From positions 496,001 through 560,000 of the forward strand of contig NZ_CP017990.1 in the NCBI RefSeq assembly GCF_002208095.1: a DNA stretch of 64,000 nt, written 5' to 3'. This document shows, piece after piece, positions 27,845 through 38,345 of the stretch. The translations under genes were made by a program, and so were the position numbers. This stretch comes from Enterobacter cloacae complex sp. ECNIH7. GTDB taxonomy: Bacteria > Pseudomonadota > Gammaproteobacteria > Enterobacterales > Enterobacteriaceae. Position 1 is the stretch's first letter. Each line of letters opens with the position of its first letter. The notes below the pieces were generated by a model. The model was not told where the DNA came from. It did not search any database and worked only from the letters and a program-made list of their open reading frames with translations.

Positions 27845-29578
27845 GTGACAAAAATCCGCCAGTTATGTTTAGTCAGTGTGTTGCTGACAAGCGGGATTGC
27901 CAGCGCGGCGAATGTCCGTTTGCAGGTTGAGGGGTTATCCGGGGCGCTACAAAAAAACGTGCGTGCGCAGTTGTCGACCATCCAGAGTGATGAGGTGACG
28001 CCGGACCGGCGTTTTCGCGCGCGCGTGGATGACGCCATCCGTGAAGGGCTGAAAGCGCTGGGGTATTACGAACCCACCATTGATTTCGATCTCCGCCCGC
28101 CTCCAGAGAAGGGGCGCCAGGTCCTTATTGCCCGCGTTTCGCCGGGGGAGCCGGTACTGATTGGCGGTACGAACGTCATCCTCCGCGGCGGGGCGCGTAC
28201 CGACCGGGATTACCTGGACCTGCTCAGCACGCGGCCGAAAATCGGTACCGTGCTTAACCACGGTGACTACGACCATTTCAAAAAAGAGCTGACGAACGTT
28301 TCCCTGCGTAAGGGCTACTTCGACAGCCAGTTCAATAAAAGCCAGCTGGGGATTGCGCTGGATCGGCGTCAGGCCTTCTGGGATATCGACTACGACAGCG
28401 GAGAACGCTACCGCTTTGGCGATGTCACGTTTGAAGGTTCGCAAATTCGTGAAGAGTATCTGCAAAACCTCGTGCCGTTCAAAAAAGGGGATTACTACCA
28501 GTCGAGGGACCTGGCGGAACTGAACCGTCGTCTTTCCGCTACCGGCTGGTTTAACTCCGTGGTTGTCGCACCGGAATTTGATAAGTCTCGCAAAACGAAG
28601 GTGTTGCCGCTGCATGGCGTTGTCTCGCCGCGCACCGAGAACACCATTGAGACCGGTGTTGGCTACTCGACGGATGTTGGACCACGCGTGAGAACCTCGT
28701 GGAAAAAACCGTGGATGAACTCGTACGGTCACAGCCTGACCACCAGCCTGAGCCTCTCTGCGCCCGAGCAGCAGCTGGATTTCAGCTACAAAATGCCGCT
28801 GCTGAAAAATCCGCTTGAGCAATATTACCTTGTGCAGGGCGGTTTTAAGCGCACCGACTTGAACGACACCAAGCAGGACTCTACGACCCTTGCGGTCTCA
28901 CGCTTCTGGGATCTCTCCAGCGGCTGGCAGCGCGCCATTAACCTGCGCTGGAGCCTGGACCACTTTACCCAGGCCAACGTCACCAATACCACCATGCTGC
29001 TTTATCCGGGCGTAATGATCAGCCGAACCCGCTCGCGCGGGGGCCTGATGCCGACCTGGGGCGACTCACAGCGCTACTCTATTGATTATTCCAACTCCGC
29101 CTGGGGCTCCGACGTGGATTTCTCCGTCCTGCAGGCGCAAAACGTCTGGATCCGCACGCTGTATGACAAACACCGCTTTGTGATGCGCGGCAATCTCGGC
29201 TGGATTGAAACGGGAGACTTCGAGCGCGTTCCGCCGGATCTGCGCTTCTTCGCCGGTGGCGACCGCAGCATTCGTGGGTATAAGTACAAATCGATCTCAC
29301 CTGAGAACGAAAAGGGCCAACTGACCGGTGCGTCAAAACTGGCGACCGGATCGCTTGAGTATCAGTACAACGTCAGCGGAAAGTGGTGGGGCGCCATGTT
29401 TGTTGACGGCGGTGAAGCGGTGAACGATATCCGCCGCAGCGACTTTAAAACCGGCGCGGGCGTGGGCGTACGCTGGCAGTCGCCAGTCGGACCCATCAAG
29501 CTCGACTTCGCCGTGCCTGTCGGCGACAAAGATGAACACGGATTACAGTTTTACATCGGTCTGGGGCCTGAATTATGA
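27845..29578 (+). CDS. tamA: Outer-membrane translocation and assembly protein TamA
   Basis: Omp85-family outer-membrane barrel that works with TamB in inserting certain outer-membrane proteins and in lipid movement. The 577 residues comprise a signal peptide ([21 protein letters not shown]), three POTRA domains (to about residue 265) and a 16-strand barrel with the lid-lock motif [14 protein letters not shown]. The start is the GTG at 27845, preceded by AGGAGA and giving the E. coli length; the ATG 114 nt upstream would hide the signal peptide. Its stop overlaps tamB by 4 nt (ATGA). Confidence 0.96.
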   Translation: MTKIRQLCLVSVLLTSGIASAANVRLQVEGLSGALQKNVRAQLSTIQSDEVTPDRRFRARVDDAIREGLKALGYYEPTIDFDLRPPPEKGRQVLIARVSPGEPVLIGGTNVILRGGARTDRDYLDLLSTRPKIGTVLNHGDYDHFKKELTNVSLRKGYFDSQFNKSQLGIALDRRQAFWDIDYDSGERYRFGDVTFEGSQIREEYLQNLVPFKKGDYYQSRDLAELNRRLSATGWFNSVVVAPEFDKSRKTKVLPLHGVVSPRTENTIETGVGYSTDVGPRVRTSWKKPWMNSYGHSLTTSLSLSAPEQQLDFSYKMPLLKNPLEQYYLVQGGFKRTDLNDTKQDSTTLAVSRFWDLSSGWQRAINLRWSLDHFTQANVTNTTMLLYPGVMISRTRSRGGLMPTWGDSQRYSIDYSNSAWGSDVDFSVLQAQNVWIRTLYDKHRFVMRGNLGWIETGDFERVPPDLRFFAGGDRSIRGYKYKSISPENEKGQLTGASKLATGSLEYQYNVSGKWWGAMFVDGGEAVNDIRRSDFKTGAGVGVRWQSPVGPIKLDFAVPVGDKDEHGLQFYIGLGPEL

Positions 29579-32500
29579 GTTTATGGAAGAAAATAAGCCT
29601 CGGGGTGCTGATTTTTATCGTGCTGCTGCTCGGTACGGTGGCGTTTCTGGTGGGAACGACGACCGGGCTGCATCTGCTGTTTAACGCTGCGAACCGCTGG
29701 GTGCCGGGGCTGGAGATTGGCCAGGTAACGGGCGGCTGGCGCGATCTGCGTCTGAAGAACATCCGCTACGAGCAGCCGGGCGTGGCGGTGAACGCCGGGG
29801 AGTTCCACCTGGCGGTGAAGCTGGGCTGCCTGCGTGACAGCAAGCTCTGCGTCAACGATCTGGCGCTAAAAGACGTCAACGTGGCGATAGATTCGAAAAA
29901 AATGCCGAAGTCTGCGCCAGTCGAGGAAGAGGACAGCGGCCCGCTGAATCTCTCCACGCCGTACCCGATCGCGCTCTATCGGGTCGCGCTCGATAACGTC
30001 AATATCAAAATCGACGACACTACCGTGTCCGTGATGGATTTCACCTCCGGCCTGCGCTGGCAGGAGAAAAACCTCACCCTGACGCCGACGTCCCTGCAGG
30101 GATTGCTGATCGCGCTGCCGAAGGTGGCCGACGTGGCGCAGGAAGAGATCGTCGAGCCGAAGATCCAGAACCCGCAGCCGGAAGAAAAGCCGCTGGGCGA
30201 AACGCTGAAAGATCTCTTCTCGAAGCCTGTGCTGCCGGAAATGACCGACGTTCATCTGCCGCTGAATCTCAACATCGAGGAGTTCAAAGGCGAGCAGCTG
30301 CGCCTGACCGGCGATACCGATCTGACGGTCTATAACATGCTGCTGAAAGTCAGCAGCATTGACGGCAATATGAAGCTCGACGCGCTGGATATTGACACCA
30401 ATCAGGGCTCGGTGAATGCGTCGGGGAATGCCCTGCTGCGCGACAACTGGCCGGTGGACATTACGCTTAACAGTGCCCTCAACATCGATCCGCTGAAAGG
30501 CGAAAAGGTGAAGGTCAAAGTGGGCGGGGCGCTGCGCGATAAGCTGGATGTCGGGGTGAATCTCTCCGGCCCGGTGGACATGGTCCTGCGCGCGCAAACG
30601 CAGCTGGCGGAAGCCGGGCTGCCGCTCAATCTTGAGGTTGTCAGCAAGCAGCTTTACTGGCCGTTCACCGGCGAAAAGCAGTTCCAGGCCGATGACCTGA
30701 AGCTGAAGCTGAGCGGCAAGATGACCGACTACACGCTCTCGTTCCGCACCGCGGTGAAGGGGCAGGGCTTGCCGCCCGCGAACATCGCGCTGGATGCGAA
30801 GGGCAACGAACAGCAGGTCAACCTCGACAAGCTGACCGTCGCGGCGCTGGAAGGTAAAACCGAGCTGACCGCGCTGCTTGACTGGCAGCAGGCGATCAGC
30901 TGGCGCGGCGAGCTGAAGCTGACGGGCATTAACACCGCCAAAGAGGTGCCGGACTGGCCGTCGAAGCTGGATGGCCTGATTAAAACCCGCGGCAGCCTGT
31001 ACGGCGGTACGTGGCAGATGGACGTGCCGGAAATCAAGCTCACCGGGAACGTGAAGCAGAACAAGGTTAACGTTGAAGGCTCGGTAAAAGGCAACAGCTA
31101 TCTGCAGTGGGTTATCCCGGGGCTGCACGTGGCGCTGGGCCGCAACACGGCGGATATCAAAGGCGAGCTGGGGGTGAAGGATCTCAACCTGGACGCCACC
31201 ATCGACGCGCCGAATCTCGACAACGCCCTGCCGGGTCTGGGCGGCACGGCGAAAGGTCTCGTGAAAGTGCGCGGTACGGTGGAGGCACCGCAGCTGCTGG
31301 CGGACATTATCGCCAATAACCTGCGCTGGCAGGAGCTGAGCGTTGCCCGCGTCCGCGTGGAAGGGGATGTGAAATCCACCGATCAGATCGGCGGTAGCCT
31401 GAACCTGCGCGTGGAGCGCATTTCTCAGCCGGACGTGAACATTAGCCTGGTCACCCTGGACGCCAAAGGGAACGAGAAGCAGCACGACCTCCAGCTGCGC
31501 GTGCAGGGCGAGCCGGTCTCCGGCCAGCTTCACCTCACCGGCAGCTTCGACCGCAAGGAAGAACGCTGGAAAGGTCTGCTTGATAACACCCGTTTCAATA
31601 CGCCGGTCGGGCCGCTGGCGCTCTCGCGATCCATTGCCCTCGACTACCGCAATGCCGAGCAGAAGATCAGCATTGGGCCACACTGCTGGACCAACCCGAA
31701 TGCGGAGCTGTGCGTGCCGCAGACCATCGATGCGGGTGCGGAAGGGCGCGCGCAGATCAACCTCAACCGCTTCGATCTGGCGATGCTGAAGCCGTTTATG
31801 CCGGACACAACCCAGGCCAGCGGCGTCTTCAGCGGGAAAGCCGATGTGGCCTGGGACACTACCAAAGAGGGGCTGCCGCAGGGCAGCGTCACGCTGTCAG
31901 GGCGTAACGTGAAGGTGACGCAGGAGGTCAACGACGCGCCGCTGCCGGTGGCTTTCGACACCCTGAACCTGAGTGCCGATCTGCATAACAATCGCGCACA
32001 GCTGGGGTGGACGATCCGCCTGACCAACAACGGTCAGCTGGACGGGCAGGTCCAGATTACCGATCCGCAGGGACGGCGTAATCTGGGCGGCAACGTCAAC
32101 GTCCGTAACTTCAACCTGGCGATGGTGAACCCGATTTTCGCGCGCGGGGAAAAAGCGGAGGGTATGCTGAACGCTAACCTGCGCCTGGCCGGTAACGTGC
32201 AAAGCCCGCAGCTGTTCGGTCAGATGCGGCTCAGCGGCGTGGATATCGACGGCAACTTCATGCCGTTTGACATGCAGCCCAGCCAGATAGCGATGAACTT
32301 CAACGGCATGAGCTCGACGCTGAGCGGCTCGGTATTGACGCAGCAAGGGCAAATCAACCTGAGCGGCGACGCGGACTGGAGCCAGCTCGACAACTGGCGC
32401 GCCCGTATTGCCGCGAAGGGCAGCAAGGTGCGCATCACCGTACCACCGATGGTGCGCCTGGACGTCTCGCCTGATGTGGTCTTTGAAGCCACGCCAAGCC

Positions 32501-33351
32501 TCTTCACGCTTGACGGACGCGTCGACGTGCCGTGGGCGCGCATCGTGGTTCACGACGTGCCGGAAAGCGCGGTCGGCGTCTCAAGTGATGAAGTTATGCT
32601 CAATGAAAATCTGAGACCTATAGAACAGAAGAGCGCGGGCATACCGATTAATAGCAACCTTATCGTGCACGTGGGGAATAACGTGCGGTTGGATGCGTTT
32701 GGGCTGAAGGCGAGGCTCACGGGCGATCTGAAAGTGGCGCAGGATAAACAAGGGCTTGGCCTGAACGGGCAGATCAATATTCCTGAAGGGCGTTTCCACG
32801 CCTATGGTCAGGATCTGATTGTGCGCAAAGGCGAGCTGCTGTTCTCCGGTCCACCGGATCAGCCCCTGTTGAACATCGAAGCGATTCGTAACCCGGAAGC
32901 GACGGAAAACGACGTCATTGCTGGCGTTCGCGTCACCGGTTCTGCCGACGAGCCGAAGGCGGAGATCTTCTCTGACCCGGCGATGTCGCAGCAGGAAGCT
33001 CTCTCTTATCTGCTGCGTGGACAAGGTCTGGACAGCGGACAAAGCGACAGCGCGGCGATGACCTCGATGTTAGTGGGTCTGGGGGTTGCACAAAGTGGGC
33101 AGGTTGTGGGTAAAATCGGCGAGACGTTCGGCGTAAGCAATCTGGCGCTGGACACCCAGGGCGTGGGTGACTCCTCGCAGGTGGTGGTCAGCGGCTATGT
33201 ACTGCCGGGTCTGCAGGTAAAATATGGTGTGGGGATCTTTGACTCACTGGCAACTCTCACGTTACGCTATCGCCTGATGCCCAAGCTATATCTGGAAGCA
33301 GTGTCCGGCGTAGACCAGGCACTTGATCTGCTCTATCAGTTTGAGTTTTAG
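29575..33351 (+). CDS. tamB: AsmA-like translocation and assembly / lipid-transport protein TamB
   Basis: Very long (1258 residues) inner-membrane-anchored periplasmic protein bridging to TamA. The N-terminal anchor is about residues 7-27 ([21 protein letters not shown]). The long middle is made of repeated beta-strands forming a hydrophobic groove. The C-terminal DUF490 domain ends in the short LLYQFEF strand that can join a barrel. TamB is redundant with YhdP and YdbH for phospholipid transport in E. coli; that function is carried over. It overlaps tamA by 4 nt, so the two are translationally coupled, and ytfP follows after 2 nt. Confidence 0.96.
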   Translation: MSLWKKISLGVLIFIVLLLGTVAFLVGTTTGLHLLFNAANRWVPGLEIGQVTGGWRDLRLKNIRYEQPGVAVNAGEFHLAVKLGCLRDSKLCVNDLALKDVNVAIDSKKMPKSAPVEEEDSGPLNLSTPYPIALYRVALDNVNIKIDDTTVSVMDFTSGLRWQEKNLTLTPTSLQGLLIALPKVADVAQEEIVEPKIQNPQPEEKPLGETLKDLFSKPVLPEMTDVHLPLNLNIEEFKGEQLRLTGDTDLTVYNMLLKVSSIDGNMKLDALDIDTNQGSVNASGNALLRDNWPVDITLNSALNIDPLKGEKVKVKVGGALRDKLDVGVNLSGPVDMVLRAQTQLAEAGLPLNLEVVSKQLYWPFTGEKQFQADDLKLKLSGKMTDYTLSFRTAVKGQGLPPANIALDAKGNEQQVNLDKLTVAALEGKTELTALLDWQQAISWRGELKLTGINTAKEVPDWPSKLDGLIKTRGSLYGGTWQMDVPEIKLTGNVKQNKVNVEGSVKGNSYLQWVIPGLHVALGRNTADIKGELGVKDLNLDATIDAPNLDNALPGLGGTAKGLVKVRGTVEAPQLLADIIANNLRWQELSVARVRVEGDVKSTDQIGGSLNLRVERISQPDVNISLVTLDAKGNEKQHDLQLRVQGEPVSGQLHLTGSFDRKEERWKGLLDNTRFNTPVGPLALSRSIALDYRNAEQKISIGPHCWTNPNAELCVPQTIDAGAEGRAQINLNRFDLAMLKPFMPDTTQASGVFSGKADVAWDTTKEGLPQGSVTLSGRNVKVTQEVNDAPLPVAFDTLNLSADLHNNRAQLGWTIRLTNNGQLDGQVQITDPQGRRNLGGNVNVRNFNLAMVNPIFARGEKAEGMLNANLRLAGNVQSPQLFGQMRLSGVDIDGNFMPFDMQPSQIAMNFNGMSSTLSGSVLTQQGQINLSGDADWSQLDNWRARIAAKGSKVRITVPPMVRLDVSPDVVFEATPSLFTLDGRVDVPWARIVVHDVPESAVGVSSDEVMLNENLRPIEQKSAGIPINSNLIVHVGNNVRLDAFGLKARLTGDLKVAQDKQGLGLNGQINIPEGRFHAYGQDLIVRKGELLFSGPPDQPLLNIEAIRNPEATENDVIAGVRVTGSADEPKAEIFSDPAMSQQEALSYLLRGQGLDSGQSDSAAMTSMLVGLGVAQSGQVVGKIGETFGVSNLALDTQGVGDSSQVVVSGYVLPGLQVKYGVGIFDSLATLTLRYRLMPKLYLEAVSGVDQALDLLYQFEF

Positions 33352-33353
33352 CA

Positions 33354-33698
33354 ATGCGAATATTTGTCTACGGCAGTTTACGAACCAAGCAAGGCAACAG
33401 TCACTGGATGACCAATGCCCTGCTGCTGGGGAATTACAATATCGAGAACTACCAGTTGTACAGCCTGGGCCACTATCCAGGCGCGGTTCCGGGCGAAGGA
33501 ACAGTACAGGGTGAAGTCTATCGTATTGATAACGCGACGCTTGCCGAACTTGATGCCTTGCGCACCAGGGGCGGTGAATACGCACGCCAGTTGATCCAGA
33601 CGCCGTACGGAAGTGCGTGGATGTACGTCTACCAGCGTCCGGTCGAAGGGTTAACGCGGATTGTAAGCGGTAACTGGTTAGACAGAGACCAGTACTGA
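33354..33698 (+). CDS. ytfP: Gamma-glutamylcyclotransferase-fold protein YtfP
   Basis: Small cytoplasmic protein of 114 residues in the AIG2/GGCT-like family. The opening MRIFVYGSLRTKQGN holds the YGSL substrate loop (residues 6-9), and GEVYRIDNATLAELDALR contains the conserved late glutamates. Enzymatic activity is not proven for E. coli YtfP. It is the third gene of tamA-tamB-ytfP, with a 2-nt gap from tamB. Confidence 0.93.
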   Translation: MRIFVYGSLRTKQGNSHWMTNALLLGNYNIENYQLYSLGHYPGAVPGEGTVQGEVYRIDNATLAELDALRTRGGEYARQLIQTPYGSAWMYVYQRPVEGLTRIVSGNWLDRDQY

Positions 33699-33737
33699 AA
33701 AAAAAACAACGCCACCGTGAGGTGGCGTTGTTTTTTT
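33699..33737 (+). terminator. Intrinsic terminator of tamAB-ytfP
   Basis: AAAAAACAACGCCACC-GTGA-GGTGGCGTTGTTTTTTT: a 12-bp stem or longer with an A-run before and T-run after, immediately after the ytfP stop. It can act in both directions. Confidence 0.92.
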
Positions 33738-33744
33738 GCGTCTC

Positions 33745-33818
33745 TTGCCGGGTGGCGCTACGCTTACCCGGCCTACATGTTCATTGTAGGCCCGTGCAAG
33801 CGTAGCGCCGCCAGGCGA
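33745..33818. repeat. REP/BIME element
   Basis: TTGCCGGGTGGCGCTACGC...CCCGGCCTACA and TGTAGGCCCGTGCAAGC...GTAGCGCCGCCAGGCGAAA are two opposite REP units with a 10-nt centre. It lies in the convergent gap between ytfP and ppa. Confidence 0.85.
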
Positions 33819-33836
33819 AACTCTCCAGCCATAAAA

Positions 33837-33857
33837 AAGCCCCGACTGGCGGGGCCT
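33837..33857 (-). terminator. Intrinsic terminator of ppa
   Basis: GCCCCG-ACTGG-CGGGGC hairpin; on the - strand it is followed by TTTTTTATGG. It lies 20 nt after the ppa stop. Confidence 0.88.
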
Positions 33858-33876
33858 TCATTAACAGCAGTAAGAA

Positions 33877-34407
33877 TTACTTCTTAGCAGCGCGTTCGAA
33901 AGAGGCGATGATTTCTGCTTTCGCCGCTTCCGCGTTGTCCCAGCCGTCAACTTTAACCCACTTGCCTTTTTCGAGATCTTTGTAGTGCTCGAAGAAGTGA
34001 GTGATCTGCGCTTTCAGCAGTTCTGGCAGGTCGTTCACATCTTTGATGTGATCGTATTCTTTGCTCAGCTTGGTGTGCGGTACCGCAACCAGCTTCGCAT
34101 CTTCACCGGATTCGTCGGTCATTTTCAGCACGCCAACTGGACGGCAGCGAATGACGGAGCCTGGCTCCAGTGGGTATGGCGTTGGGACCAGCACGTCAAC
34201 CGGGTCACCGTCCAGAGACAGAGTGTGGTTGATGTAACCGTAGTTGCACGGATAGAACATCGCGGTAGACATGAAACGGTCTACGAACAGGGCGCCGCTC
34301 TCTTTGTCCACTTCGTATTTGATCGGATCTGCGTTAGCCGGGATTTCGATAACTACGTAGATGTCTTCTGGCAGTTCTTTACCCGCTGGGACGTTGAGTA
34401 AGCTCAT
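33877..34407 (-). CDS. ppa: Inorganic pyrophosphatase
   Basis: Essential cytoplasmic enzyme of 176 residues (type I family) that splits pyrophosphate, pulling biosynthetic reactions forward. The Mg2+-binding signature DGDPVDVLV (around residues 66-74) and the YPCNYGYI segment are intact. The start at 34407 matches E. coli in length and has AAGGACAC upstream; the ORF extends 50 codons further without family support. It has its own terminator and is divergent from ytfQ. Confidence 0.98.
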   Translation of the reverse strand: MSLLNVPAGKELPEDIYVVIEIPANADPIKYEVDKESGALFVDRFMSTAMFYPCNYGYINHTLSLDGDPVDVLVPTPYPLEPGSVIRCRPVGVLKMTDESGEDAKLVAVPHTKLSKEYDHIKDVNDLPELLKAQITHFFEHYKDLEKGKWVKVDGWDNAEAAKAEIIASFERAAKK

Positions 34408-34571
34408 GTCGGTGTCCTTTAAAATGGATGGTAAACAAGTGGCAGGTATTATAGCCAACTCGCGCTGAATGTCTCCGCCTGTTTTCGCTTTCTCTCCCCG
34501 CTTTCTCCACTTTTCAGACCCTTTCCATGACAGAAAAATCCATAAACTCAGCCGCATTTTTCATGGTGAAA

Positions 34572-34585
34572 TGAAAGCGATTACA
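34572..34585. promoter_or_regulatory. GalR/GalS-like operator upstream of ytfQ
   Basis: TGAAAGCGATTACA fits every fixed base of the GalR/GalS core TGNAANCGNTTNCA. It lies 133 nt before ytfQ. Control of the galactofuranose importer by a galactose regulator makes sense; binding is inferred from the match alone. Confidence 0.6.
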
Positions 34586-34624
34586 AACTTGTGATTAACG
34601 TTTTATTCACTTTTCTGAAGTGTG

Positions 34625-34662
34625 ATGTAACGCAATTCGTTACATATTTCATGGGCTATAGT
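34625..34662 (+). promoter_or_regulatory. Perfect palindrome and -10 box upstream of ytfQ
   Basis: ATGTAACG-CAATT-CGTTACAT (34625-34645) has perfect 8-bp arms. It is followed by a -10 box TATAGT (34657-34662) whose -35 region is poor. The palindrome covers the -35 region and may bind a repressor or activator; which one is not known. Confidence 0.5.
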
Positions 34663-34717
34663 CATTTCGCAGAACATCTTTTAACCAACAATAAACCCCC
34701 CCTACGAGGACGCTCAT

Positions 34718-35674
34718 ATGTGGAAGCGCTTACTTCTTGTCACAGCAGTTTCGGCAGCCATGTCGTCTATGGCGATGGCCGCTCCCTTAACCGTAGGTTT
34801 TTCGCAGGTCGGCTCTGAATCTGGCTGGCGAGCGGCTGAAACCAACGTTGCCAAAAGCGAGGCTCAGAAACGCGGCATTACCCTGAAAATCGCCGATGGT
34901 CAGCAGAAACAAGAGAATCAGATCAAAGCCGTGCGCTCCTTTATCGCCCAGGGCGTGGATGCCATCTTTATTGCACCCGTCGTGGCGACCGGCTGGGAAC
35001 CCGTCCTGAAGGAAGCGAAAGACGCTGAGATCCCTGTCTTCCTGCTTGACCGTTCCATCGACGTCAAAGACAAATCCCTCTATATGACCACCGTGACCGC
35101 CAACAACGTGCTGGAAGGGCAATTGATTGGCGACTGGCTGGTGAAACAGGTCGACGGCAAGCCGTGTAACGTCGTTGAGCTGCAGGGCACCGTCGGCGCG
35201 AGCGTGGCCATCGACCGTAAAAAAGGCTTTGCTGAGGCCATCGCTAAAGCGCCAAACATCAAGATTATCCGCTCTCAGTCCGGCGACTTTACGCGCAGTA
35301 AAGGTAAAGAGGTCATGGAGAGCTTCATCAAGGCTGAAAACAACGGCAAGAACATCTGCATGGTTTACGCCCACAACGATGACATGGCGATCGGTGCGAT
35401 TCAGGCGATTAAAGAAGCGGGCCTGAAGCCGGGCAAAGATATCCTCACCGGCTCTATCGACGGCGTGCCGGACATCTACAAAGCAATGATCGACGGCGAA
35501 GCCAACGCCAGCGTGGAGCTGACGCCAAACATGGCGGGCCCGGCATTCGACGCGCTGGAGAAATTCAAGAAAGACGGCACGATGCCTGAGAAGGTGACGG
35601 TCACCAAGTCCACGCTCTACCTGCCTGACACGGCGAAAGAAGAGTTAGAGAAGAAGAAAAATATGGGCTACTAA
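34718..35674 (+). CDS. ytfQ: Galactofuranose ABC transporter, periplasmic binding protein
   Basis: Periplasmic sugar-binding protein of 318 residues (LacI-like PBP1 fold) that captures galactofuranose and, more weakly, galactopyranose in E. coli. The signal peptide MWKRLLLVTAVSAAMSSMAMA precedes mature APLTVGFSQVGSESGWR. Hinge and pocket segments such as VRSFIAQGVDAIFIAPV, VYAHNDDMAIGAIQAIKEAG and GSIDGVPDIYKAMIDG are intact. It is the first and probably the most abundant product of ytfQ-ytfR-ytfT-yjfF; an inverted repeat pair between ytfQ and ytfR may help set that ratio. Confidence 0.97.
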   Translation: MWKRLLLVTAVSAAMSSMAMAAPLTVGFSQVGSESGWRAAETNVAKSEAQKRGITLKIADGQQKQENQIKAVRSFIAQGVDAIFIAPVVATGWEPVLKEAKDAEIPVFLLDRSIDVKDKSLYMTTVTANNVLEGQLIGDWLVKQVDGKPCNVVELQGTVGASVAIDRKKGFAEAIAKAPNIKIIRSQSGDFTRSKGKEVMESFIKAENNGKNICMVYAHNDDMAIGAIQAIKEAGLKPGKDILTGSIDGVPDIYKAMIDGEANASVELTPNMAGPAFDALEKFKKDGTMPEKVTVTKSTLYLPDTAKEELEKKKNMGY

Positions 35675-35682
35675 GACCCGCG

Positions 35683-35721
35683 CCCCTCACCCCAGCCCTC
35701 TCCCCGGAGGGGAGAGGGAGA
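35683..35721. repeat. CCCTCACC-type repeat, first of an inverted pair (ytfQ-ytfR)
   Basis: GCCCCTCACCCCAGCCCTC followed by TCCCC-GGA-GGGGAGAGGGAG. It starts 9 nt after ytfQ stops. Together with the inverted copy at 35764-35801 it can form a long stem in the mRNA. Confidence 0.85.
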
Positions 35722-35763
35722 AAGGCAGGGCGGAGCTGGATATTAACAATTGGCACGATCAAT

Positions 35764-35801
35764 CCCCTCTCCCCTCCGGGGAGAGGGTCAGGGTGAGGGG
35801 G
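35764..35801. repeat. CCCTCACC-type repeat, second of an inverted pair (ytfQ-ytfR)
   Basis: CCCCTCTCCCCTCCGGGGAG followed by AGGGTCAGGGTGAGGGGG, the reverse orientation of the copy at 35683. Its last bases, GAGGGGG, lie 5 nt before the ytfR ATG and serve as its ribosome-binding site. Confidence 0.85.
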
Positions 35802-35806
35802 AAACC

Positions 35807-37309
35807 ATGACCACTGAACAACACCAGGAAATCCTCCGCACAGAGGGCTTAAGCAAATTCTTCCCCGGCGTAAAGGCGCTGGATAACGTTGATTTCAGCC
35901 TTCGGCGCGGTGAGATCATGGCGCTGCTGGGCGAGAACGGTGCGGGAAAATCGACGCTGATTAAATCCCTCACCGGCGTTTATCACGCCGATCGCGGCAC
36001 CATCTGGCTGGAAGGCAACGCCATTTCGCCGAAAAATACCGCCCACGCCCAGCAGCTGGGGATCGGGACGGTGTACCAGGAAGTAAACCTGCTGCCGAAT
36101 ATGTCGGTGGCGGATAATCTGTTTATTGGCCGTGAGCCGCGACGTTTTGGCCTGCTGCGCCGCAAAGAGATGGAGGCGCGGGCGACAAAGCTGATGGAAT
36201 CGTACGGCTTCTCCCTCGACGTCCGCGAGCCGCTGAACCGCTTTTCCGTGGCGATGCAGCAGATCGTCGCCATCTGTCGCGCGATAGACCTCTCGGCAAA
36301 GGTGCTGATCCTCGACGAACCCACCGCCAGCCTCGATACCCAGGAGGTGGAGATGCTTTTTACCCTGATGCGCCAGCTGCGCGATCAGGGCGTCAGCCTG
36401 ATCTTCGTTACCCACTTCCTCGATCAGGTATATGAGGTGAGCGATCGCATCACGGTGCTGCGCAACGGCAGCTTTGTCGGCTGCCGCGAAACCCGCGAGC
36501 TGCCGCAAATCGAACTGGTGAAAATGATGCTGGGCCGCGAGCTGGAAACCAATGCCCTTCAGCGCGCCGGGCGCACGCTGCTGAGCGAGAAACCGGTCGC
36601 CGCGTTCAGCGATTACGGCAAGAAAGGCGTGATATCGCCGTTTAATCTGGAAGTCCGCCCGGGCGAAATTGTCGGGCTGGCGGGCCTGCTAGGCTCCGGA
36701 CGAACCGAAACCGCCGAGGTGATCTTCGGGATCAAGCCGGCCGACAGCGGCACCGCGCTGATCAAGGGCAAACCGCGAACCTTACGATCGCCGCATCAGG
36801 CCTCCTGCCTGGGCGTCGGCTTCTGCCCGGAAGACCGAAAAACGGACGGTATTATTGCCGCGGCCTCGGTGCGGGAAAATATCATCCTGGCGCTGCAGGC
36901 CCAGCGCGGCTGGCTGCGCCCGATCCCCCGTAAAGAGCAAAACGCCATCGCCGAGCGCTTTATCCGTCAGTTGGGTATCCGCACGCCGAGCGCGGAACAG
37001 CCCATCGAGTTCCTCTCCGGCGGCAACCAGCAGAAGGTGCTGTTGTCTCGCTGGCTGCTGACCAAACCCCAGTTCCTGATCCTCGATGAACCAACCCGCG
37101 GCATTGACGTGGGGGCGCACGCCGAAATTATCCGGCTTATCGAAACCCTGTGCGCGGACGGTCTGGCGCTGCTGGTTATTTCGTCCGAGCTGGAGGAGCT
37201 GGTGGGCTATGCCGATCGCGTCATCATCATGCGCGATCGCAAACAGGTGGCAGAGATCCCGCTGGATAAGCTGTCCGTTCCGGCGATCATGAATGCCATC
37301 GCGGCATAA
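35807..37309 (+). CDS. ytfR: Galactofuranose ABC transporter, ATP-binding protein
   Basis: Double-ATPase sugar importer subunit of 500 residues. The first nucleotide-binding domain has Walker A GENGAGKST (42-50), and Walker B LILDEPTASLD. The second, degenerate as in RbsA/MglA-type proteins, has LGSGRTETAE in place of Walker A, signature LSGGNQQK and LILDEPTRGID. The start at 35807 (MTTEQHQEILRTEGL) gives the E. coli length; the 19-codon upstream extension is the translated repeat element and is rejected. The ribosome site comes from that repeat. Confidence 0.96.
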   Translation: MTTEQHQEILRTEGLSKFFPGVKALDNVDFSLRRGEIMALLGENGAGKSTLIKSLTGVYHADRGTIWLEGNAISPKNTAHAQQLGIGTVYQEVNLLPNMSVADNLFIGREPRRFGLLRRKEMEARATKLMESYGFSLDVREPLNRFSVAMQQIVAICRAIDLSAKVLILDEPTASLDTQEVEMLFTLMRQLRDQGVSLIFVTHFLDQVYEVSDRITVLRNGSFVGCRETRELPQIELVKMMLGRELETNALQRAGRTLLSEKPVAAFSDYGKKGVISPFNLEVRPGEIVGLAGLLGSGRTETAEVIFGIKPADSGTALIKGKPRTLRSPHQASCLGVGFCPEDRKTDGIIAAASVRENIILALQAQRGWLRPIPRKEQNAIAERFIRQLGIRTPSAEQPIEFLSGGNQQKVLLSRWLLTKPQFLILDEPTRGIDVGAHAEIIRLIETLCADGLALLVISSELEELVGYADRVIIMRDRKQVAEIPLDKLSVPAIMNAIAA

Positions 37310-37319
37310 GGAGTAAATC

Positions 37320-38345
37320 GTGATGCCCCGTTCGCTTTCGCAAACCGGTGAGCCAAAGCGCCGATTCAGCTGGCCAACCGGCACGCCGCAAATCGCAGCG
37401 CTGCTGGTTGTTCTGCTGGTTGATAGCCTGGTCGCGCCGCATTTCTTCCAGATTATCGTGCAGGATGGTCGCCTGTTTGGCAGCCCGATAGACATTCTAA
37501 ACCGTGCCGCGCCGGTGGCGCTGCTGGCCATCGGGATGACGCTGGTCATCGCCACCGGCGGGATTGACCTTTCCGTCGGCGCGGTGATGGCCATCGCCGG
37601 GGCCACGGCAGCCTCCATGACCGTGTCCGGACACAGCCTGCCGGTGGTACTGCTGGCGGCCTTAGGCACCGGCGTGCTGGCCGGATTATGGAACGGCATT
37701 CTGGTGGCGGTGCTGAAAATTCAGCCCTTTGTCGCCACCCTTATTTTAATGGTGGCCGGGCGCGGCGTGGCGCAGCTGATTACCTCCGGACAGATTGTCA
37801 CCTTTAACTCGCCGAGCCTGGCGTGGATCGGAAGCGGCAACCTGCTGTTCTTCCCGACGCCGGTGATCGTTGCCCTGGTCACGCTCATTGTCTTCTGGCT
37901 TTTCACCCGCAAAACGGCGCTGGGCATGTTCATTGAAGCCGTCGGGATCAACATCCGCGCCGCGCGCAACGCCGGGGTCAACACCCGCCTGATGGTGATG
38001 CTGACCTACGTGCTGAGCGGCGTCTGCGCCGCCATCGCCGGGGTCATCGTCGCGGCGGATATTCGCGGGGCCGATGCCAACAACGCGGGGCTCTGGCTGG
38101 AGCTGGACGCGATCCTCGCGGTGGTGATCGGCGGTGGGTCGCTGATGGGCGGTCGCTTTAACCTGCTGCTCTCGGTGATTGGCGCGCTGATCATTCAGGG
38201 AATGAACACCGGGATCCTGCTTTCGGGGTTCCAGCCGGAACTCAACCAGGTGGTGAAAGCGGTGGTCGTGCTTTGCGTGCTGATCGTCCAGTCGCCGCGC
38301 TTTGTCAGCATCATTAAGGGGATCCGTGGCCATGATAAAACGTAA
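37320..38345 (+). CDS. ytfT: Galactofuranose ABC transporter, permease YtfT
   Basis: Inner-membrane permease of 341 residues, BPD_transp_2 (RbsC-like) family, with about ten helices. The signature GMTLVIATGGIDLSVGAVMAIAG lies near residues 73-95, and IGGGSLMGGRFN near the C-terminal end is the loop touching the ATPase. GTG at 37320 is directly followed by ATG at 37323; either may start the protein, with AAGGAG at 37307-37312 serving both. It pairs with YjfF as a heterodimer and overlaps it by 14 nt. Confidence 0.95.
   Translation: MMPRSLSQTGEPKRRFSWPTGTPQIAALLVVLLVDSLVAPHFFQIIVQDGRLFGSPIDILNRAAPVALLAIGMTLVIATGGIDLSVGAVMAIAGATAASMTVSGHSLPVVLLAALGTGVLAGLWNGILVAVLKIQPFVATLILMVAGRGVAQLITSGQIVTFNSPSLAWIGSGNLLFFPTPVIVALVTLIVFWLFTRKTALGMFIEAVGINIRAARNAGVNTRLMVMLTYVLSGVCAAIAGVIVAADIRGADANNAGLWLELDAILAVVIGGGSLMGGRFNLLLSVIGALIIQGMNTGILLSGFQPELNQVVKAVVVLCVLIVQSPRFVSIIKGIRGHDKT

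Noticed and set aside
29866..31683. 605-codon - strand open frame
   Set aside because: Antisense to tamB, whose full-length match and coupling to tamA are clear.
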